The position numbers were made by a program, and so were the translations under genes. The notes beneath the pieces were generated by a model. That model saw nothing but the letters and a program-made list of their open reading frames with translations, had not been told where the DNA came from and searched no databases. This document shows positions 58,464 through 64,000 of a stretch of 64,000 bases of DNA, in pieces. Position 1 is the first letter of the stretch. Each line of letters begins with the position of its first letter. The stretch covers positions 20,389,536-20,453,535 of the forward strand of contig NC_134524.1 of NCBI RefSeq assembly GCF_027942865.1, read 5' to 3'. The stretch comes from Odontesthes bonariensis. Lineage: Eukaryota > Chordata > Actinopteri > Atheriniformes > Atherinopsidae.

Positions 58464-59040
58464 GTCCTTTCTGCCTCTTTTTTTTCACCCCTCCCTCTGT
58501 CTTTGTTTTCTAATGCTCAATCAATATATATTGTTGTTTACTCAAACTCAAAAGACCACTCCCCGAAACTGTCCTCCAGGTCAAGACTCTGACGTCGCAT
58601 CGTCTGATTGAACCCACCTTCAACCTGGAGGACAAGATCTGCAAGAAGCACGAGCGTCTTTTGGACGCCTACTGCCGCTCGGACCACACCTGCATCTGCA
58701 GCGCCTGCGCCGAGGCCACGCACAAATCCCACGACATCGTCTCCATCGACCACGAGTTTAAGAAGAAGTCGGTGAGCTGAAGTCATTCGGATTTGTCTGA
58801 GAGAAGCAGAAAAAAAAAATTTAAGGATTCAGACTCATTTGAATCGTGGCGCATGCAGTTTCTGAGGACGCGGTGTTAACTTTGCTGTGACGTAAAACTG
58901 TGTGTGCCGAAATCACCAACCGCAATTCTGGTTTCCTCCTCCAGAATAGTCTGGGAAAGAAGAGGTCGGAGCTGAAACATCTGATCAAAGAGAGGGCGAA
59001 GAAGCTGGAGGAGATCAAGCAATCCATCAAGGTTATCAAG
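58000..59040 (+). CDS. TRIM-family E3 ubiquitin ligase gene 2, partial (RING, B-boxes, start of coiled coil)
   Basis: Exons 58000-58463, 58580-58771 and 58945-59040 join in phase. The RING (58050-58169) keeps CSIC, CGHSFC and CPMC; B-box 1 (PCDACIGRK...CETHL) follows a Gly/Pro-rich linker longer than in gene 1; B-box 2 is ICKKHERLLDAYC...CSAC..THKSHD. The last exon is the standard 96-nt helix exon. The first exon begins after TCTCCCAG with two bases of a split codon, and no ATG lies between it and an in-frame TAG at 57921, so the start is in an upstream exon. The 234-nt coiled-coil exon and B30.2 exon are not seen up to 64000: the gene either continues past the window or is truncated. Tandem paralogue of the gene at 46427. 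Confidence 0.85.
58580..58771 (+). CDS. TRIM gene 2 exon with B-box 2
   Basis: 64 codons between TCCTCCAG and GTGAGC, starting VKTLTSHRLIEPTFNLEDKI. Joined to the previous exon it aligns with gene 1 without a gap (ETHL, 14 residues, then LIEP in both), which fixes both splice sites. Confidence 0.88.
58945..59040 (+). CDS. TRIM gene 2 96-nt helix exon
   Basis: Acceptor TCCTCCAG, donor GTGAGT, 32 codons (NSLGKKRSELKHLIKERAKK...). Size and position match gene 1 exon 2. Confidence 0.88.
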
Positions 59041-59160
59041 GTGAGTCCACTGTAGACTCCATGTCGGTTAATAACGGGTAAGAACCAACCAAGCTGGCAA
59101 ACTTTGGTCGCAGGGATGATCCCGGTTTTGGTTCACAGAGAAAGTTTTTCTGCTGTCACT

Positions 59161-59627
59161 TAGGGCTGTAGCGATACACGAATCTTACGATACGATATTC
59201 AGCCAAAGATTCGATACGATTCGATACACTTACATAATTTTCTGAAAAAAAGGGACAGTGTGATTTGACATGAATCGTCGCTGATTGGACTTGTGGTCCG
59301 TCCTTTGAAGCGGAAGGACAAAACCGCCAGACAAACAGAAACAAACGTGAGAGCTATGCACTTTATATAACGTTTTTATGAACTAATCTATCACTGTTTT
59401 GTAGAATGGGACCCCCTGGCTTTGTATTGTATTATATTAATGTTCTGTGTTTTCACTAATTGGAATGTCTGACTTTTCAATAAAGTTTGCTTTAAAATAA
59501 ATAAATTTAAAAAAAATAAATAAATAAAAAAAAAAAAAATTGATATTCGTGGCCAAAAAAATCGATACTTTATCGGGAAACAAAATATCGATATATATCG
59601 CAGTATCGATAAAATTGCTCAGCCCTA
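59161..59627. mobile_element. hAT MITE with perfect 8-bp target duplication
   Basis: The ends TAGGGCTG and CAGCCCTA enclose 467 bp. Both flanks carry CTGTCACT (59153-59160, 59628-59635). ATCGATA-type subterminal repeats lie at both ends, and there is no coding frame. It lies in the intron after the 96-nt exon of TRIM gene 2. Confidence 0.88.
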
Positions 59628-60283
59628 CTGTCACTATGGAATTAGTTTATTGTTGTACGTTTGGCTCGACCAACCTTTTCTTAAAGGTAGGGTAGGAGAT
59701 CCTGGATTTTGAGTCCAGGGAAGCTGCATTTTGAAAATACACAGGTAAAAAGTCCTAACCCTTTTCTTCACTTTCCCCCCGAAGCCACACCTCTAGAGTA
59801 CATGAACGCGCACGAAGGTGCACGAGCGCTGTTCTGACAGGAAGCATCGATCGTTGCCGTATTTAGTATTTAGTATATGCTAACTATACGTTTAATAATG
59901 CTAGGTGCTAGCCAAGCTGGCTCTAGTTTAGCTTCCTGCCAAGCTTCTGGACGCGTAATTCGTTCACGGAGCAGGGTACGCGCACAGGGGGAAGGAGGGG
60001 GAGGGAGGAGCAGATTGCAGTTTGATAGACGCATCAGAATCCAATCATCGTTAACGGTCCGTTCAGTATGATTGGATACTGTTTTTCCTAGATTGTACGT
60101 TCTAGAGGCCACTAAAACTTTTCATATTTGTGTCAAAACTTTTAATTAATTGGTTGCAATGGGGGTGTGAAGAGTATTTCAAGCAATATGTAAAAAAATG
60201 TTCCAGAAAAAGATCCCCTACCCCACATTTAACATCTATAATGTGGAAACCTTGGCAGCACATTCCTGTTTGGCTGTAGTTTT

Positions 60284-60333
60284 ATTCTTTCTTTCTTTCT
60301 TTCTTTTTTGTTGTTGTTGTTGTTGTTGTTGTG
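60284..60333. repeat. (TTTC)n and (TTG)n microsatellites
   Basis: About five TTTC units followed by about eight TTG units. Confidence 0.9.
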
Positions 60334-63002
60334 GGACGATCCCTGAAAGCTCAAATTCAGTACTCTAAAATCCAAGGTTTGAATTTGATAAACCGTGATT
60401 GGAGACATTTTTTTTTGGCTTGGCCGAGGATTGTGCCGATGGACCAAATTGACAATTTTCAAGCTTGGAGTAAAGCAGGCAGGGTTCCCAATTCCCATTT
60501 AGTTTGTTTTAAAACCGATTTGAAACCTGCGTTCATGTTTCACAACCTACGCAAAGCGCTGCTGTCGTAAATACTTTTCTGCCGCCTGTTAAACATTTAC
60601 ACCTCCTGGAATGAAGTGCTTATCACCCTCTGAAGCTGGAAGGTTTTATTATTAACACGCTCTGATCCCGGGACGGCTCAGAAAACAGGGACTGCTTGTT
60701 GTGCAAGGGCTCTTTGAACGGGATGCGACACACATTTTTTTTGCCAGAGATTAGGAAACACATTTGGGCGGGACGTCACCCTCATCAGTCTCATACCTCT
60801 CATGCTCTGTGGAGGTAAAGAAGGCGGTGAGCTAATGCAGTTTGTTTGCCTTTGGCACACAGACAGATCCACGCCTGAGGCCGTCCAACCGGTGAGACCG
60901 GTGCAAACTCTTACCTTTGTTTTCTCACACCCTGCCTTTGCCCACAACTACATTGCACTGAAACACACCTCTGGAATAGGAAAGGAGAACATGCCTGAAG
61001 GGTTTTCCGTGCCAAATGCAATCTAATAGGGCAAACATTAAAATGCATTAGGTGGCCTATATATTTCAGTTTCAAAGGGGAATGTTGGGAAGCTCTTGAC
61101 GGAGCTTTTTTTTTTTTTTTTTTTTTTTAAATCTCTATTTTAGCTACATATTTTTCCAGATGAGTAACATTTAACAGGTTCAGCGTAACTCCTTGTTCAC
61201 TTTGACTTTTTTTTTATCTTCCTCATCGAATACAGTGAGGGTTCGGTTACCGCGGGCCTGAACGCCAGAAAAAGCCACATCAGTGTGTGTACCGTAAACA
61301 CACGACTGCATGTGCACACACCGCTGTGTGTGGCCACCACTGCATGCTACCTATATACACGGAGTTAAAAAGAAGGAATCCCTTTTGGTTTTGCTGCGTA
61401 TAAACAGTGTTATTGAGTAAATACAGTGAATCCTGGAGTTGGTGTATAAAATCTAGTTGGGAATGGTCATAGCACATTTGTGCTGTTTGTACTCCTCTGA
61501 ATGTTCCCTTTTATTCTTCTTCTTCTTATTATTTTTTTTTTCCTGTTCACCCCTACCTCCCCCCCTCTTTTTTTTCTTTTTTTTTCTTTGGGGTGGGGAT
61601 AGAGTTGTGTTTGCTTATTAGCATTATTACCCATTGTTATGTGACTAAGTCAAGTAAATGTGACTACGTTGGGGGAGGTGGTTGTGGGAGTTCTAAAAGG
61701 GGAAAAATAGGTGAAATGTATCCTTTCAGATTGATCTTGGATTGTATATTGACAACCTAATAAAGATATATATGTAAAATCTAGTTGTGAATGAGAAGCC
61801 CTTGCTGGAAACTGGAGGGTAAAATTGAATCTTATGCAGAGATAAGCTTTGAGATTAAAAGCTTGTTTTTTTTGGGGGGGGGGTGCACCTGGAAGACACA
61901 ACCTGTTAGTCCAGTTGTGTAAGTGGCAGACAGACTCTTAGGGAACCGCACAGGAAGACGGTTAATTCCCAACGGCTCTGATCTCTGAAGCAGAAGCATT
62001 TCACAGGTTGATCATGAAGAATCTGAGCGGTTTTAAGTACTTTTATTTGAGACTTAGCCACCTCGATCAGGAGGAATTTTGGGGAATAAATCTAAACAAA
62101 AAAAAGTTGAGCAAAAAAAGTTGAATTTGAATTCAACCTTGAAGCAGATCTGCAGCAGAATATGTGACAAACGGATGCTGGCGTGGCGTTTCTCTCCCAC
62201 TGCTCTCTGATCTGTCAGTCATGAAACTGGTTGTGCATTTCTTTCATGCTGCATTTAATATAACTGAAAAAAGACGCATGTAACAAGTTGACTATCATAC
62301 GTGACTTCCAATTTCTTGCATGCTCTGCAGACTACAAAGCTGAATGTTAACATATTTTTCTTTGACACGGCCAGAAATTGGTAAAACTGAGATTTGTCAA
62401 CCTGAACATTTATACGAGTGCTTCCAATCTGCTTTGGGATATTCGGCGTTAGAATCCTCTAAATTCTGTTTAGCACCGCGAGCAAACACACCGGGATAGA
62501 ACATCATTTAAAAGATGTGATTGATCTATAATTGGATTCCAATAGGACACAGATTAAAGGTGTGGGATGGCTGTCGGTTTCGGGGGGGGGGGGGCTCTAC
62601 TGCATCAGTTACTGAGAGGATGTCATACAGGACAGGCATTGATGTTTTTTTGTTCAGTTAATGAGAGAGATGAAAAGAAGTTGTTTGAAAGTTTTCTTCA
62701 TTTTTCCAGAATCAGAACTTAAAAACAGCCCAGTGGTCTAAACAGTTTTTTGGCTCTCTGGGCTCAAGTTTTCTCAGTTTTGGCTCAGTTTCTAAGAGAA
62801 CAAATAAGCTGTCCCTTTTTCATAAATCCCGTTTGAACCAATTTGAAATGACCACGCTGCTTTCTTTTGTTGTTATGAAGTGAGACAGCTGGTTTAAAAT
62901 CCAAAATACTTCCACGCACCACTTCTGAGATGATTTGATGACATAGTTGTCCACTCTGGATGGCATTGATGCTAGTTTGCTCAATTTTCCTACAATTACA
63001 AT

Positions 63003-63593
63003 AAATTACAATAAGACTGAGTTATTAAGTGCATGTAGACACCTTAATCTGACAAGAAATTGGATCGGATCGAGTTACTCGCGTTTATCGGATTAAGAAC
63101 CCCAGATAACTCAGTTGAAAGTCAAATTAAACGTGCTTGTAGACGGTGTAGCACGTGGTGAATTAGACTTTGCGTTCTGCGCATGCTCAAGATTTTTTCC
63201 CGGGGTCGGGAACCGGAAGTCGGAAGAGACGATTTTACTGTTGTCGCCGTCAGAAAAAAAGAAACGTTGTATGTGCATCGTGTTTGTGCAATAAGCAGCT
63301 CACCACAAACGAAATGTAGAGGGACACAGCTTCATCTTGATCTTCATTCGCCATTTTGTCGAATACCTGAGTTTGTTATTGGTTGTTGAAGGGGTCAACA
63401 GGAAGTGGCTCTATTAGCAATAGTTGAAATGGGTACAGCGCCACCTATCGTATCGGAGTATGACATGCTTTGTGCCTCTGATCCGATTCATTCACCGCCA
63501 TATATCCAAGGATAATTACCCTTTCTCAACTCATTCTTATTGTAATTTAGCCAATAATTCGATCCTTTCAGTGCCATGTAACCCCACTGAGTG
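63003..63593. mobile_element. Second copy of the 648-bp MITE, left end missing
   Basis: It matches 42500-43096 from AAATTACAATAAGA onward, including GGTCGGGAACC, GCGCCACCTATCGTATCGGA and the right end CCCCACTGAGTG. The first about 50 bp with the left inverted repeat are absent, so it is not mobile by itself. Confidence 0.8.
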
Positions 63594-64000
63594 ATATACC
63601 CGATACTTAAAGCTGTTACTTGAGCGACATCAGCTAGATCTCAAGGCAAAACATCAGTAAATGTATGTTGGATTTGTCTTCTCTACGTTCTGAAACACTA
63701 ACAGACCACAATTTTCAAGTTTGAAGGGGCGACTGACTTTTGAAGTGTCCCCACGTTCAAACGCTTCAAACGGATGTTCAAACAGATGTTTGAACTTCAA
63801 AGAAACAGTGACGGCTCTAGTTTGATGATGGGCTCAGCTTAGGAAGCCCCATATCATGCATTTTCCATAAAACAAAACAAAGAAATTAGACATTTCCTCC
63901 ACTGATTTGGCATGTTTCATCCAGCAGTCTATGTCTGATGATACCTCCAAAAACCCTTCCTGGTTTATGCATTTTCGAAAGCTGCTTTCGAGCCCGAAGA

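Larger units (their letters stand above)
59041..64000 (+). other. Intron or 3' flank of TRIM gene 2
   Basis: No 234-nt coiled-coil exon or B30.2 exon is found. It contains a hAT MITE (59161-59627), TTTC and TTG repeats, a MITE copy (63003-63593) and otherwise AT-rich DNA. A 79-residue frame at 60331-60570 shows no clear motif. Confidence 0.6.

Noticed and set aside
60331..60570. 79-residue frame with several Trp residues, considered as a LINE C-terminus
   Set aside because: No diagnostic motif could be confirmed by eye; left unannotated.

Overview
This window is nuclear DNA of a teleost fish, probably a spiny-rayed species. Coding density is low, genes are split by introns with GT/AG boundaries, and the DNA between exons is full of fish-type DNA transposons (hAT, Tc1, pogo, TTAA-flanked foldback elements), non-LTR retrotransposon tails and a tRNA-derived SINE. 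There are no operons, ribosome binding sites, rRNA genes or CRISPR arrays. The TRIM genes are of the RING, two B-box, coiled-coil, B30.2 type that is expanded in teleosts. All names come from reading the sequence; no database search was possible.

Layout. 1-3.9 kb holds repeats, including a 1965-bp element with CACTG termini that carries a spliced gene remnant on the minus strand. 3.9-29.4 kb holds pcp4l1, a 64-residue calmodulin-regulator gene of the PEP-19 family, in three exons (4284-4292, 24340-24394, 29318-29448). It has a CpG-rich promoter with a GA/G tract, and a 20-kb first intron containing a perfect (CAG)20 and several old transposons. 29.4-35.9 kb has no recognised protein gene, but a polyadenylation signal near 34.47 kb could end either a very long pcp4l1 3' UTR or a separate transcript. 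36-46.3 kb is a repeat field: three related hAT copies, two with the same internal SINE and all with a BED zinc-finger fragment, plus a large terminal-inverted-repeat MITE.

46.4-52.2 kb holds a complete six-exon TRIM-type E3 ubiquitin ligase gene (542 residues). 58.0-59.0 kb holds the first recognisable exons of a second, tandem TRIM gene on the same strand. Its RING and B-box exons are intact, its start codon lies in an exon not found, and its coiled-coil remainder and B30.2 domain are not seen before the window ends. Between and inside the TRIM genes lie a hAT element with a perfect 8-bp target duplication, a 33-bp-repeat foldback element, a TTAA-flanked foldback MITE and a second hAT MITE with a perfect target duplication.

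The genes do not form a pathway. pcp4l1 is expected to act in neurons on calmodulin. The two TRIM genes look like a local tandem duplication in a family usually linked to ubiquitin signalling and antiviral defence. The items most worth a second look are the CACTG-ended element with spliced host-gene-like exons, the hAT/SINE composite family with a chimeric open frame, the extra intron between the B-boxes of the second TRIM gene, and the possible terminal exon near 34 kb.
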